From: Saccharopolyspora dendranthemae
GTDB lineage: Bacteria > Actinomycetota > Actinomycetes > Mycobacteriales > Pseudonocardiaceae
Assembly (NCBI RefSeq): GCF_007829955.1
Contig: NZ_VIWX01000001.1
Coordinates: 1,674,001 to 1,738,000 of the forward strand
Reading direction: 5' to 3'
DNA: 64,000 bases
Positions 9,371-17,321 of the stretch are shown piece after piece; the first letter of the stretch is position 1, and each line of letters opens with the position of its first letter. The position numbers were made by a program, and so were the translations under genes. The notes under the pieces are model-generated. The model did not search any database, had not been told where the DNA came from, and worked only from the letters and a program-made list of their open reading frames with translations.

Positions 9371-9649
9371 GTGGCGAGCACCGAGCTGGAGAAGAAGCCC
9401 AGCCAGGCCATCGACCCGGCCGAGGAACCGTCGGTCGAGTGGGGCTGGCACGGCGGTTTCCCGAAGGGCACCCAGATCGCCGGCTGGTTCTCGGTCGTCG
9501 CGGTCCTGCTCATGCTCATCGGCAACCACCAGGGCATCCTCAGTGGTGGCGGGCACTTCAAGATGGAGGACGTGTTCCTCATCGGCACTGCCGTGGTCCT
9601 GGCCCTCGGGCTGTTCTACGACCTGGCCAAGAACAAGCGCCGCCGCTGA
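9371..9649 (+). CDS. DUF2631 membrane protein
   Basis: Ninety-two residues. A charged N-terminal half contains the family-typical VEWGWHGG segment. Two membrane helices follow (GWFSVVAVLLMLIG and VFLIGTAVVLALGLFYDL), then a basic KNKRRR tail. DUF2631 proteins are small actinobacterial membrane proteins of unknown function. The GTG at 9371 is preceded by GGAGGGG. A longer in-frame GTG at 9242 has no ribosome-binding site. The gene ends before a perfect 14-bp terminator hairpin. Confidence 0.85.
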   Translation: MASTELEKKPSQAIDPAEEPSVEWGWHGGFPKGTQIAGWFSVVAVLLMLIGNHQGILSGGGHFKMEDVFLIGTAVVLALGLFYDLAKNKRRR

Positions 9650-9663
9650 ATCCGAACTTCACC

Positions 9664-9698
9664 GAAGAGCCTCCCCTGAACCCGAGGGGAGGCTCTTC
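9664..9698 (+). terminator. Terminator hairpin after the DUF2631 gene
   Basis: Perfect 14-bp stem (GAAGAGCCTCCCCT and its complement) with a seven-base loop, followed by the T-rich GCTTCTCC. Confidence 0.8.
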
Positions 9699-9730
9699 GC
9701 TTCTCCAGACCCGGGTGCCCGCCGCACCAG

Positions 9731-9802
9731 GTCCCAGTTTTAGTCCTAACTGAGCCGACATTTCGGACATGATCATGGCTCGGTTTGGACTAAAACTGGG
9801 AC
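9731..9802. repeat. Dispersed 72-bp intergenic palindrome, copy 1
   Basis: Perfect 16-bp terminal arms, GTCCCAGTTTTAGTCC and its complement, with the stem extending ten more pairs with two mismatches. It lies between the converging DUF2631 and esterase genes. The reverse complement of copy 2 (58610-58679) matches both arms and the asymmetric core GACATTTCGG. Copy 3 (19530-19599) is a diverged relative. It may be a mobile palindrome, a bidirectional terminator, or both. Confidence 0.8.
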
Positions 9803-9811
9803 GAGTTGCAC

Positions 9812-10744
9812 TCAGCGCAACGAGTGGTCGGCGAAGAAGTCCATGATCAGGGGCGTCGCGTCGATCGGCGCGGGCTGATCGGAGTCCGGGTTCGGGTGCG
9901 TGGCCGGCCAGTCGTGGGCGACCGAGTCCATCCGGTAGTGGGTGACCTCCGCTCCCGAATCGCAGGACCCGTAGTCGACGGTGTGCACGCCGTCGCCGAG
10001 GTCGCGGGTGACCGGAGTCGGGTCGCAGCCGTTGCGCTCACCCCAGCCCGCCAGCCAGCCGGGGATCGGTGGGAGCCCTCGGGCTTCGTCGCCGTCGTAG
10101 GGGATCGTCTCGTCCGCCGCGCCGTGGAAGTCGAGGATCGGAGCCGGGCGCGAGGGCTCGCAGTCGCCGCCCTGCGGGTAGAAGGCTCCGGAGACGGGCG
10201 CGAAGGCCGCGATCCGGTCGCTCATGCGGCAGGCGAGAACTCCGGTGAAACCGCCGCCGTTGGACTTGCCCGCGGCGTAGACGCGCGCCGGGTCCACGCA
10301 GAGATCGCGCTCCAGCTCGTCGAGCAGGTCGCCGGTGAACCGGACGTCGTCGACGTCGGCCGAGTACGGAGCGCCCTGCCAGGCGGTCTCGCCGTCGGTT
10401 CCGACGAGGCCCTGCGGGTACACCGCGATGGCGTCGGTGCCGGAGAACTCCGACAGCTCCTCCTGGTACGCGGAATCGCGGGTGTGCCCGTGGAAGGACA
10501 GCACCACCGGAGTCGGCCGCGCCGGCACGTAGTTCTCCGGCACGTGCAGCAGGTAGGTGCGGGTCACGCCGCCGGAGACGATCTCCTCGGTCAATGACTC
10601 CCCGGGCGCGACCGCGGTGTTCCCGCAGCCCGCGCTCGGCACCGGATGATCGGGCACCTCGGCGTGAGCAGGTGCGGCGAGCAGGACCAGCGCCCCCGCG
10701 ACGATCGAATGAACCGCAATGCCACGAATTCTCAGGTCAGGCAC
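9812..10744 (-). CDS. Secreted esterase of the feruloyl esterase / PHB depolymerase type
   Basis: A Sec signal peptide of about 28 residues (cleavage near APAHA-EV) precedes an alpha/beta hydrolase of LpqC/feruloyl-esterase type. The oxyanion region is LSFHGH, the nucleophile is Ser in GKSNGG, the acid is Asp in GAADETIPY and the base is His in VAHDWP. At 310 residues it is a complete single-domain enzyme with paired cysteines expected outside the cell. The GTG start has GGGAGG five bases upstream. The substrate (aryl ester, polyester or acyl ester) is not readable from sequence. It faces the DUF2631 gene across a palindromic repeat. Confidence 0.85.
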   Translation of the reverse strand: MPDLRIRGIAVHSIVAGALVLLAAPAHAEVPDHPVPSAGCGNTAVAPGESLTEEIVSGGVTRTYLLHVPENYVPARPTPVVLSFHGHTRDSAYQEELSEFSGTDAIAVYPQGLVGTDGETAWQGAPYSADVDDVRFTGDLLDELERDLCVDPARVYAAGKSNGGGFTGVLACRMSDRIAAFAPVSGAFYPQGGDCEPSRPAPILDFHGAADETIPYDGDEARGLPPIPGWLAGWGERNGCDPTPVTRDLGDGVHTVDYGSCDSGAEVTHYRMDSVAHDWPATHPNPDSDQPAPIDATPLIMDFFADHSLR

Positions 10745-10832
10745 CGTTGCCTCCCAGCTCGATCACTCAGACCTGAGGATCATCGGCCACCGGAGGCCGC
10801 AGCGGCCACTTCTGTTCATTGCGGTCACGAAT

Positions 10833-12086
10833 TCACGGTCGCGCCCGCCACAACGCGTCCATCGGGACCGCTCGCACCTTGTCGCCGAACGGCAGCGTCT
10901 GCTGCCCGGTGTAGAGCACGTAACCCGCGACGAACCGCTCACCGACCTGCTTCTCCAGATGCCGCATTCCTGCCAGGTCCTCACCGCGCACCGTCGAGCC
11001 CGCTTTCACCTCAACCCCGATCACACGCCCGTCCGGGGTCTCGATGACCGCGTCCACCTCGACCTTGTCCTTGGTCCGGTAGTGGAACAGCTGCCCTCTC
11101 TCCTCGGACCAGGTCAGCTGCCTCGCGAGCTCCATGACCACGAAGTTCTCCAACACCGCTCCCGCCGAACCGCCCGGCTCCGCCAGCCGGTTCACGTCCT
11201 GGCCGAGGAGATGGCAGACCACGCCGGTGTCGGTGAACGCGAGTTTCGGCGTGCTCACCACGCGGTGCGTGTGCCCGGAAGACCAAGCGGGAATCCGCTT
11301 GATCAAGAACACCGATCCGAGCAGATCGAGGTAGCGCGTGAGCGTGGTGCGCGGGATGCCCGACTGGTTCGACAGCGCCGAAGGGACGAGCAGCCCTCCT
11401 GCACGCCCCGCGAGCAGCGCCAGCAACCGCATCAGCTCGCCGTGACGCTCAATGCTGGCCAGTTCCAGCACATCTCGCTCGATGAGCGTGGACAAGTAGG
11501 AGTTGAAGAACGCACTCCGCCTGCGCGGAGTCCGCCGAACCGCCTCGGGGAAACCGCCGATCGTGGCTCGCTCCAGGTAGTCCCGTCGCCGCAGCGTCGA
11601 CGAATGATCGAGGTGCGGACCGTGCGCGAACGCGGCATCGATGAATGCGTCGGGCTCCCCGTCGATCTCCCCCTGGGAGAACGGCCACAGCTCGATGATC
11701 TCCATGCGCCCGGGAAGCGCATCGGGGAGCGCCCGCAAGGCGAGCACGCGCGACGAACCGGTCAGCAGGAACCTGCCTGGGCGCGGATCCTGATCAACGG
11801 TCAACTTGATGGAGCTGAGCAACTCCGGCGCCAACTGGATCTCGTCGATCACCATCAGGCCGTTGTGCTCGACGAAATCAGCGGGAGCACCACTCGCGGC
11901 TTCAGCGGTGGTCGGGTCGTCGAGGAAGCGCATCGTGGGATTGTCGGAACGCTCCGCCGTGAGCCGGGTGAGCGTGCTCTTGCCCGCCTGCCTCGCACCG
12001 TTCACCAGCACCACGCGAGTATCACCGAGAGCCTCAGCCACGAGAGCCTCGGCATGCCGCTCGACCAGCGAATTCTTGATGCTCAC
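10833..12086 (-). CDS. AAA-like ATPase with DUF4143 nuclease-like C-terminus
   Basis: About 417 residues. An N-terminal P-loop ATPase has Walker A (NGARQAGKST) and Walker B (LMVIDEIQ). The C-terminal DUF4143 part has a PD-(D/E)XK-like pattern (EVDAVIE then GVEVKAG). The family is common in prokaryotes, often in accessory DNA, and its role is poorly known. The frame opens at 12095 with GTG-GTG-GGC-GTG. A TATAGT hexamer at 12099-12094 would place transcription start at the fourth codon, so I propose a leaderless start at GTG 12086. Five 23-bp tandem repeats lie directly upstream. Neighbours give no functional clue. Confidence 0.85.
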   Translation of the reverse strand: MSIKNSLVERHAEALVAEALGDTRVVLVNGARQAGKSTLTRLTAERSDNPTMRFLDDPTTAEAASGAPADFVEHNGLMVIDEIQLAPELLSSIKLTVDQDPRPGRFLLTGSSRVLALRALPDALPGRMEIIELWPFSQGEIDGEPDAFIDAAFAHGPHLDHSSTLRRRDYLERATIGGFPEAVRRTPRRRSAFFNSYLSTLIERDVLELASIERHGELMRLLALLAGRAGGLLVPSALSNQSGIPRTTLTRYLDLLGSVFLIKRIPAWSSGHTHRVVSTPKLAFTDTGVVCHLLGQDVNRLAEPGGSAGAVLENFVVMELARQLTWSEERGQLFHYRTKDKVEVDAVIETPDGRVIGVEVKAGSTVRGEDLAGMRHLEKQVGERFVAGYVLYTGQQTLPFGDKVRAVPMDALWRARP

Positions 12087-12093
12087 GCCCACC

Positions 12094-12099
12094 ACTATA
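12094..12099 (-). promoter_or_regulatory. Probable -10 element of the DUF4143 ATPase gene
   Basis: TATAGT on the minus strand inside an AT-rich island (CATTTATAGT) that stands out from the GC-rich surroundings. Transcription starting about seven bases downstream would coincide with GTG 12086. No good -35 was found, so the upstream repeats may recruit an activator. Confidence 0.4.
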
Positions 12100-12107
12100 A
12101 ATGATCA

Positions 12108-12222
12108 GTGGTCACTTGGCCGCCTGATCTGTGGGCAATTGGCCGCATGTTCCGTGGACACCTGGCCGCAGGGTTCGTGGGCACCTGGCCGCCGGGTTCG
12201 TGGACAGATGGCCGCCTGGGTC
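12108..12222. repeat. Five tandem 23-bp repeats
   Basis: Five head-to-tail units of exactly 23 bp begin at 12108, 12131, 12154, 12177 and 12200. Every unit keeps GTGG at positions 1-4, CA at 6-7 and TGGCCGC at 10-16. The other positions vary. There are no spacers, so this is not a CRISPR array, and 23 is not a multiple of three, so it is not a coding repeat. It fills the gap between the rlmN stop and the ATPase promoter. Confidence 0.9.
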
Positions 12223-12239
12223 CGGGGTGGGCGGGTCGG

Positions 12240-13352
12240 TTACTCCTCGGCTGCGAGCTGGCCGCAGGCCGCTGCGATCTCCTGGCCGCGGGTGTCCCGG
12301 ACCGTGCACGAGACGCCGGTCTCGCGGACGCGGCGGACGAACTCGCGCTCCACCGGCTTCGGGCTGGCGTCCCACTTGCTGCCCGGTGTCGGGTTCAGCG
12401 GGATCAGGTTGACGTGCGCGAACTGGCCGAGGTGCTTCTTGAGCAGCTTCCCGAGCAGGTCGGCGCGCCACGGCTGGTCGTTGATGTCGCGGATCAGCGC
12501 GTACTCGATCGACACCCGCCGGCCGGTGTGGTCGGCGTAGCCGCGGGCGGCGTCGAGGACCTCCGCGACGTTCCAGCGGTTGTTGACCGGCACCAGCGTG
12601 TCCCGCAGCTCGTCGTCCGGGGTGTGCAGCGACACCGCGAGCGTGACGTGCAGGTTCTCGGCCGTCATCTTCCGGATCGCCGGCACCAGGCCGACGGTGG
12701 AGACGGTGACCGAGCGCTGCGACAGTCCGAGGCCGTCCGGGGCGGGATCGCAGATGCGGTGCACGGCGTCGATCACCCGCCGGTAGTTGGCCAGCGGCTC
12801 GCCCATGCCCATGAACACCACGTTCGACAACCGGCCGGGCCCGCCGGGGACCTCACCGTCGCGCATCATCGCCGCAGCCGAGCGGACCTGGTCGACGATC
12901 TCCGCGGTCGAGAGGTTGCGCTGCAACCCGCCTTGCCCGGTGGCGCAGAACGGGCACGCCATGCCGCACCCCGCCTGGCTGGAGATGCACACCGTCGCGC
13001 GGTCCGGGTAGCGCATCAGGACGCTTTCCAGCAGCGTCCCGTCGTGCGCCTTCCACAGCGTTTTGCGCGTGGTGCCCTCGTCGGTGTCGAGGTTGCGCAC
13101 CGTGCTCAGCAGCTGCGGCAGCAGGGCGGCACCCAGCGCCTCGCGGCTGCCCGCCGGGAGGTCGGTCATCGACTCGGCGTCGGCGTTGAGCCTGCCGAAG
13201 TAGTGGTTGGCGAGCTGCTTGGCGCGGAACGGCTTCTCCCCCAGCTCGGCGACGACCGCCTTCCGCTCCTCGGCGGAGAGGTCGGCGAGGTGGCGCGGCG
13301 GCTTGCCGCGGCGCGGGGCGTCGAAGACGAGCGGCAGGGATTTCGTAGACAT
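12240..13352 (-). CDS. rlmN: Dual-specificity 23S rRNA (A2503)/tRNA (A37) C2-methyltransferase
   Basis: Radical-SAM enzyme that methylates C2 of A2503 in 23S rRNA and A37 of certain tRNAs. It is 370 residues, normal for the family. The cluster motif C129-x3-C133-x2-C136 (CGMACPFC) is intact. The two catalytic cysteines are C122 (TVCISSQAG) and C363 (AAACGQL). An N-terminal accessory domain occupies about 1-100. All key residues of RlmN are present and nothing marks it as a resistance-type Cfr. It is divergent from the manganese-transport operon, with about 100 bases between starts. Confidence 0.96.
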   Translation of the reverse strand: MSTKSLPLVFDAPRRGKPPRHLADLSAEERKAVVAELGEKPFRAKQLANHYFGRLNADAESMTDLPAGSREALGAALLPQLLSTVRNLDTDEGTTRKTLWKAHDGTLLESVLMRYPDRATVCISSQAGCGMACPFCATGQGGLQRNLSTAEIVDQVRSAAAMMRDGEVPGGPGRLSNVVFMGMGEPLANYRRVIDAVHRICDPAPDGLGLSQRSVTVSTVGLVPAIRKMTAENLHVTLAVSLHTPDDELRDTLVPVNNRWNVAEVLDAARGYADHTGRRVSIEYALIRDINDQPWRADLLGKLLKKHLGQFAHVNLIPLNPTPGSKWDASPKPVEREFVRRVRETGVSCTVRDTRGQEIAAACGQLAAEE

Positions 13353-13414
13353 AGCGCCCTACAGTCTCCCACGTCCGGTGACGACCTTGGTGGGCAGCCG
13401 GTTCGGCCGCCTGG

Positions 13415-13443
13415 TTGGACTACACGGCTTCCCGAGGTATGTT
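13415..13443 (+). promoter_or_regulatory. Promoter of the mnt operon
   Basis: A -35 TTGGAC (13415-13420) and -10 TATGTT (13438-13443) are separated by exactly 17 bp, a good housekeeping promoter. Transcription starting seven bases after the -10 falls on GTG 13451, which predicts a leaderless mRNA. No obvious DtxR-type palindrome overlaps it. Confidence 0.7.
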
Positions 13444-13450
13444 TTTCGCC

Positions 13451-14377
13451 GTGGCGAAACCTGGAGTGGCGACGAGCCGAAACATCGCCGTCCTGGCCGT
13501 GCTCGCGATGCTCGTGTCGGCCTGCGGGACGGGCCTGAGCAGGACCGATGACGGCCGCAAGCACGTCGTAACCACCTTCACCGTGCTCGCCGACATGGCG
13601 CGCAACGTCGCAGGCGACGCCCTCGTCGTCGAGTCGATCACCAAGCCCGGCTCCGAGATCCACGAGTACGAACCCACGCCCAGCGACATGCTCGAGGCTG
13701 CCAAAGCCGACGTGGTGCTCGACAACGGGCTCGGCCTGGAACGCTGGTTCGACCGGTTCGTGCAGCGCAGCGAGGCCCAGCACGTGACCCTGTCCGAGGG
13801 CGTCGACCCCATCCCGATCCGCAGCGGCGAGTACCAGGGCAAGGCCAACCCGCACGCGTGGATGTCTCCGCGCACGGCCGCGACCTACGTCACCAACATC
13901 AGGGACACCTTCATCCGGATCGACCCGGCGCACGAAGCGACCTTCCGCGCGAACGCCGACGCCTACCTCGCGCAGCTCGGCGAGATCGACCGGTACCTGC
14001 ACGACCAGCTCGCCACCCTGCCCGAGTCGCACCGAGCGCTGGTCAGCTGCGAAGGGGCCTTCTCGTACCTCGCGCGCGACGCCGGCCTGCGCGAGGCGTA
14101 CCTGTGGCCGGTCAACAGCGAGTCCGAGGGAACGCCGCAGCAGATCAAGGCCACCACCCAGTTCGTCCGCGCCAACGGCGTGCCGACGGTGTTCTGCGAG
14201 TCCACCGTCAACGACGGCCCGCAGCGGCAGGTCGCCGCCGAGACCGGGGCCGAGCTGGGCGAGAAGCTCTACGTCGACTCGCTCTCCGGGCCCGAGGGCC
14301 CGGTTCCGACCTACCTGGACCTGCTGCGCCACGACGCGCGCACCATCGTCGCCGGACTGCGCGGAGGGACCCCGTGA
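13451..14377 (+). CDS. Manganese/zinc ABC transporter substrate-binding lipoprotein
   Basis: Cluster A-I metal-binding lipoprotein of 308 residues that captures Mn2+ or Zn2+ outside the membrane. The signal peptide ends at a lipobox (LVSAC, Cys25). Metal ligands by alignment to PsaA/MntC are H71 (EIHEYEP), H135 (NPHAWMS), E201 (CEGAFSYL) and D276 (YVDSLS). The His-His-Glu-Asp set is the manganese type, where zinc binders carry a third His. The C-terminal lobe (YLWPVNSESEGTP, FCESTVNDGP) strongly resembles PsaA. The start is GTG 13451 from promoter geometry. It overlaps the ATPase gene by four bases (GTGA). Confidence 0.9.
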   Translation: MAKPGVATSRNIAVLAVLAMLVSACGTGLSRTDDGRKHVVTTFTVLADMARNVAGDALVVESITKPGSEIHEYEPTPSDMLEAAKADVVLDNGLGLERWFDRFVQRSEAQHVTLSEGVDPIPIRSGEYQGKANPHAWMSPRTAATYVTNIRDTFIRIDPAHEATFRANADAYLAQLGEIDRYLHDQLATLPESHRALVSCEGAFSYLARDAGLREAYLWPVNSESEGTPQQIKATTQFVRANGVPTVFCESTVNDGPQRQVAAETGAELGEKLYVDSLSGPEGPVPTYLDLLRHDARTIVAGLRGGTP

Positions 14378-15093
14378 CCGCCATCGCCGCCCACCACCTC
14401 ACCGTCCGCTACGGCGAGGTGCTCGCCCTCGACGACGTGTCGGTGGACGTCCGCGAAGGCCGCATCTGCGGTCTGCTCGGGATGAACGGGTCGGGCAAGT
14501 CCACCCTGTTCAAATCACTGGTGGGCCTGATCCGGCCGGACGCGGGCGAGATCAGGATCATGGACCGCGGCCGCAAGCAGGCCCGGCGCGAAGGGCTCAT
14601 CGCGTACGTGCCGCAATCCGAGGCCGTCGACTGGACCTTCCCCGTGACGGTCTCCGACGTGGTCCTGATGGGCCGCTACGGACACCTCGGCCCGACCCGG
14701 AGACCGCGCCGCGCCGACAAGGCCGCGATGCGCTCGGCGCTGACCCGCGTGGGCCTCACCGAGCTGGCCGACCGTCCCATCGGGGAGCTCTCCGGGGGCC
14801 AGCGCAAGCGGACCTTCGTCGCGCGCGGGATCGCCCAGGACGCGCGGCTGCTGTTCCTGGACGAACCCTTCGCCGGGGTGGACAAGAAGTCCGAGGCGAT
14901 GATCAGCGACCTGCTGCGGGAACTCCGCGATGAGGGGCGCACCGTGGTCATCTCCACCCACGACCTCGCCAGCGTCCCCGAGCTGTGCGACGAGGCGATC
15001 CTGCTGCAGCAGCGGGTGATCGCCCACGGCGCGATCGACGAGGTCCTCGCGCCCGAGATGCTGGCCCGCACGTTCGGAGTGGAGGCACGATGA
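14374..15093 (+). CDS. Manganese/zinc ABC transporter ATP-binding protein
   Basis: Cytoplasmic ATPase of the same importer, 239 residues. Walker A is GMNGSGKST (36-44), the ABC signature is LSGGQRKR, Walker B is LLFLDEPFAGVD and the H-loop is STHD. All are intact. The Q-loop segment AYVPQSEAVDWTFPVTVSDVV is characteristic of Mn/Zn importers of the PsaB/MntB group. The GTG start overlaps the binding-protein stop by four bases, with GGAGGG five bases upstream. It ends in ATGA, overlapping the permease start, so all parts are made from one transcript. Confidence 0.95.
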   Translation: MTAIAAHHLTVRYGEVLALDDVSVDVREGRICGLLGMNGSGKSTLFKSLVGLIRPDAGEIRIMDRGRKQARREGLIAYVPQSEAVDWTFPVTVSDVVLMGRYGHLGPTRRPRRADKAAMRSALTRVGLTELADRPIGELSGGQRKRTFVARGIAQDARLLFLDEPFAGVDKKSEAMISDLLRELRDEGRTVVISTHDLASVPELCDEAILLQQRVIAHGAIDEVLAPEMLARTFGVEAR

Positions 15094-15977
15094 TCGAGTG
15101 GCTGATCGAGCCCCTCCAGTTCGGGTTCATGCAGCGGGCCTTGCTGGTGAGCCTCGTCGCGGGGCTGGTGTGCGCGGTGCTGTCGTGCTGGGTGACGCTC
15201 ATCGGCTGGTCGCTGCTGGGCGATGCCGTGTCGCACGCCGTGCTCCCGGGCGTCGTGCTCGCCTACGTGCTGGGGATGCCGTTCTCGGTGGGGGCGTTCC
15301 TGTTCGGCAGCCTCGCGGTCGGGCTGATCGCGGGAGTCCGCAACACGACTCGGCTGAAGGGCGACGCGGCCATCGGCGTGGTGTTCACCGGGCTGTTCGC
15401 GCTCGGCCTGGTGCTGGTCTCGCGGATCCCCAGCCAGGTGGACCTCAACCACATCCTGTTCGGAAACGTCCTGGGCGTCACCGACTTCGACATCGCCCAG
15501 GTACTGATCATCGCGGCCGTGGTCCTGTCGGTGGCGTTGCTCAAGCGGCGGGATCTCACGCTCTACGCCTTCGACCCCACCCACGCGCACGCGATCGGCA
15601 TCTCCCCGCGGCGGATCAGCACGGTGCTGCTGGCGATGCTCGCGCTGACCGTGGTGGTCGCCCTGCAAGCGGTCGGCGTCGTGCTGGTGACGGCCATGCT
15701 GATCACCCCGGGAGCAACGGCCTTCCTGCTGACCAAGAGGTTCCCGCGGATGCTGGTCACGGCCGCGGGACTGTCGGTGCTGTGCGCGGTGACGGGCACC
15801 TACCTGAGCTTCCACATCGACACCTCCACCGGCGGGATGATCGTGGTCTGCCAGTCCGCGGTGTTCGCGCTGGCCTACCTGCTGTCGCCCGGGCAGGGCC
15901 TGATCCCCCGCGCGCTGCGGCGACGTTCGGCCGTCGGTGACCGAGCGACCGCGAGCGCGGCACCGCCCGTATCGTGA
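15090..15977 (+). CDS. Manganese/zinc ABC transporter permease
   Basis: Membrane subunit of the ABC-3 family (ZnuB/MntC/PsaC), 295 residues with about eight hydrophobic segments. The family-typical stretch GDAVSHAVLPGVVLAY lies in the first third and the ATPase-contacting loop AHAIGISPRRI in the second half. The ATG start overlaps the ATPase stop by four bases and is preceded by GGAGGCACG. The stop overlaps the regulator start, again by four bases. An in-frame open region upstream belongs to the ATPase gene in another frame. Confidence 0.93.
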   Translation: MIEWLIEPLQFGFMQRALLVSLVAGLVCAVLSCWVTLIGWSLLGDAVSHAVLPGVVLAYVLGMPFSVGAFLFGSLAVGLIAGVRNTTRLKGDAAIGVVFTGLFALGLVLVSRIPSQVDLNHILFGNVLGVTDFDIAQVLIIAAVVLSVALLKRRDLTLYAFDPTHAHAIGISPRRISTVLLAMLALTVVVALQAVGVVLVTAMLITPGATAFLLTKRFPRMLVTAAGLSVLCAVTGTYLSFHIDTSTGGMIVVCQSAVFALAYLLSPGQGLIPRALRRRSAVGDRATASAAPPVS

Positions 15978-16669
15978 AAGTCATGCCGAGTGAAACCGAG
16001 CGCCCGTCGTCTTCGGTCGAGGACTACCTCCGGGCGATCTACGGGCTCAGCGAGCGAGGCGAGCCCGTCACCAACGCGACGCTCACCGCGCGCCTCGGCC
16101 TCAGCCCCTCCTCGGTCTCGGGAATGATCAACAAGCTGGACCAGCTCGGTCTGGTCACCCACGTCCGCTACCGCAGCGTCGAGCTCACCCCGGAAGGCCG
16201 CCGGCTCGCGCACTCGGTGCTGCGCAGGCACCGGCTGATCGAGTTGTTCCTGGTCGAGGAGCTGAACTACCGCTGGGACGAGGTGCACCGCGAAGCCGAC
16301 GCGCTGGAGCACGCCGTCTCCGACGAACTCGTCGAGCACATCTCGGCGAAGCTGGGAAACCCCACCGTGGATCCGCACGGCGATCCCATCCCCACCGCCG
16401 ACGGCACCCTCGCCGCGACCAGAGCCCTGCAGCTCGACCAGATCGAACCCGGCACGGTCGGGACCATCGCGCGCGTCTGGGACACCGACTCCGAACTCCT
16501 GCGCTACCTCACCGAGCACGGCATGACGCTGGGCTCGCGGATCGAGATCGTGGAGCGCAAGCCCTTCGGCGGGCCGCTGGTGGTGCGCGTGGGCGAACCC
16601 CCGCACGCCGAAACCCACTTCGTGGGCGACGAGATCGCGGCAGCGCTGTCGATCAGTGTGCAGAGCTAG
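15974..16669 (+). CDS. mntR: MntR/DtxR-family metal-dependent repressor
   Basis: Metal-sensing repressor of about 229-231 residues: winged helix (about 12-75), dimer and metal domain (75-140) and a C-terminal FeoA/SH3-like domain (about 150-225). In the metal site the segment READALEH carries Asp where iron-sensing DtxR/IdeR has Cys102. E and H follow as in both groups, and an upstream H (RRHRL) is kept. This fits Mn sensing better than Fe sensing. The start is GTG 15974 (four-base overlap with the permease) or ATG 15983. Sitting last in the transporter operon, it probably represses the operon when Mn is sufficient. Confidence 0.88.
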   Translation: MKVMPSETERPSSSVEDYLRAIYGLSERGEPVTNATLTARLGLSPSSVSGMINKLDQLGLVTHVRYRSVELTPEGRRLAHSVLRRHRLIELFLVEELNYRWDEVHREADALEHAVSDELVEHISAKLGNPTVDPHGDPIPTADGTLAATRALQLDQIEPGTVGTIARVWDTDSELLRYLTEHGMTLGSRIEIVERKPFGGPLVVRVGEPPHAETHFVGDEIAAALSISVQS

Positions 16670-17132
16670 GTTCGCCGGTCAGCCGCGAACCCAGCGCGTG
16701 GGAGGACACGACCTGCTGCGCCGGACGTTCCGGTAGCGGTTCGACCTGGGCGACCTCGTCGCCGTAGATCTGCTCGGTGATCAGCCTGCTGTGCAGCTCA
16801 TCGGTGCGATGCGCGCCCAGGACCGCCATCAGCAGGTCGAACCGGCTGCTGGTCAGCGTCACGGCGACGTAGCAGAAACCGCCCATCCCGGCGAAGACCA
16901 GGCCGGCGACGATCCACGTGTCGAAGCCCTGCGCCAAGGTCACCACAGAAGCGCCCAGCACCATGGCGGATCCGAACGCGACGGCGCGCGCGATGATCGC
17001 CTGCCGGAGCATCGAGCGGAAGACGGGGTGCTGCTGGCCCAGCTGCCTGATGATGCGGGCACGCTCCCCGCCGTCCAGTTGAGCAAGCCGGCTGAGGCCC
17101 GCGGTGACCGGCTGCGCCGCGCGGAATGCCAT
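16653..17132 (-). CDS. Two-helix membrane protein of unknown function
   Basis: A 159-residue protein. A basic N-terminal segment (RLAQLDGGERARIIRQLGQQHPVFRSMLRQ) precedes two membrane helices (about 50-70 and 75-95), and a polar cytoplasmic tail follows. I do not recognise a family. The ATG at 17132 has AGGAG five bases upstream, which decides against a longer reading frame that runs to 18011 antisense to the VOC gene. Its 3-prime end overlaps the mntR end by 17 bases on the opposite strand. Confidence 0.75.
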   Translation of the reverse strand: MAFRAAQPVTAGLSRLAQLDGGERARIIRQLGQQHPVFRSMLRQAIIARAVAFGSAMVLGASVVTLAQGFDTWIVAGLVFAGMGGFCYVAVTLTSSRFDLLMAVLGAHRTDELHSRLITEQIYGDEVAQVEPLPERPAQQVVSSHALGSRLTGEPSSAH

Positions 17133-17321
17133 GGCTGCTCCTGAAAAACCCGAGTACGTGCATACGACATCCACCAGTCGATCACGCGGTCGTGCGGCTA
17201 TCAAGGCGTCATTCGGGCGCTTCGCATTGCGGGAGTACGACGAAGACGTGACGCTGCCTACACGAAGGGCCCGCTTGATCGGATCGAGGGGCCGCCGGTG
17301 CCGTTTTCGGGAGTGATCGTT

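Noticed and set aside
12108..12222. CRISPR-like array
   Set aside because: Repeats are head to tail with no unique spacers and no cas genes nearby.
10833..12222. Mobile element or defence island around the DUF4143 ATPase
   Set aside because: No integrase, transposase, terminal repeats or second defence gene is present, and flanking genes are ordinary chromosomal ones.
15974..16669. Iron-dependent regulator IdeR/DtxR
   Set aside because: The key Cys of the iron site is replaced by Asp and the gene sits in a Mn-type transporter operon, so MntR is preferred.
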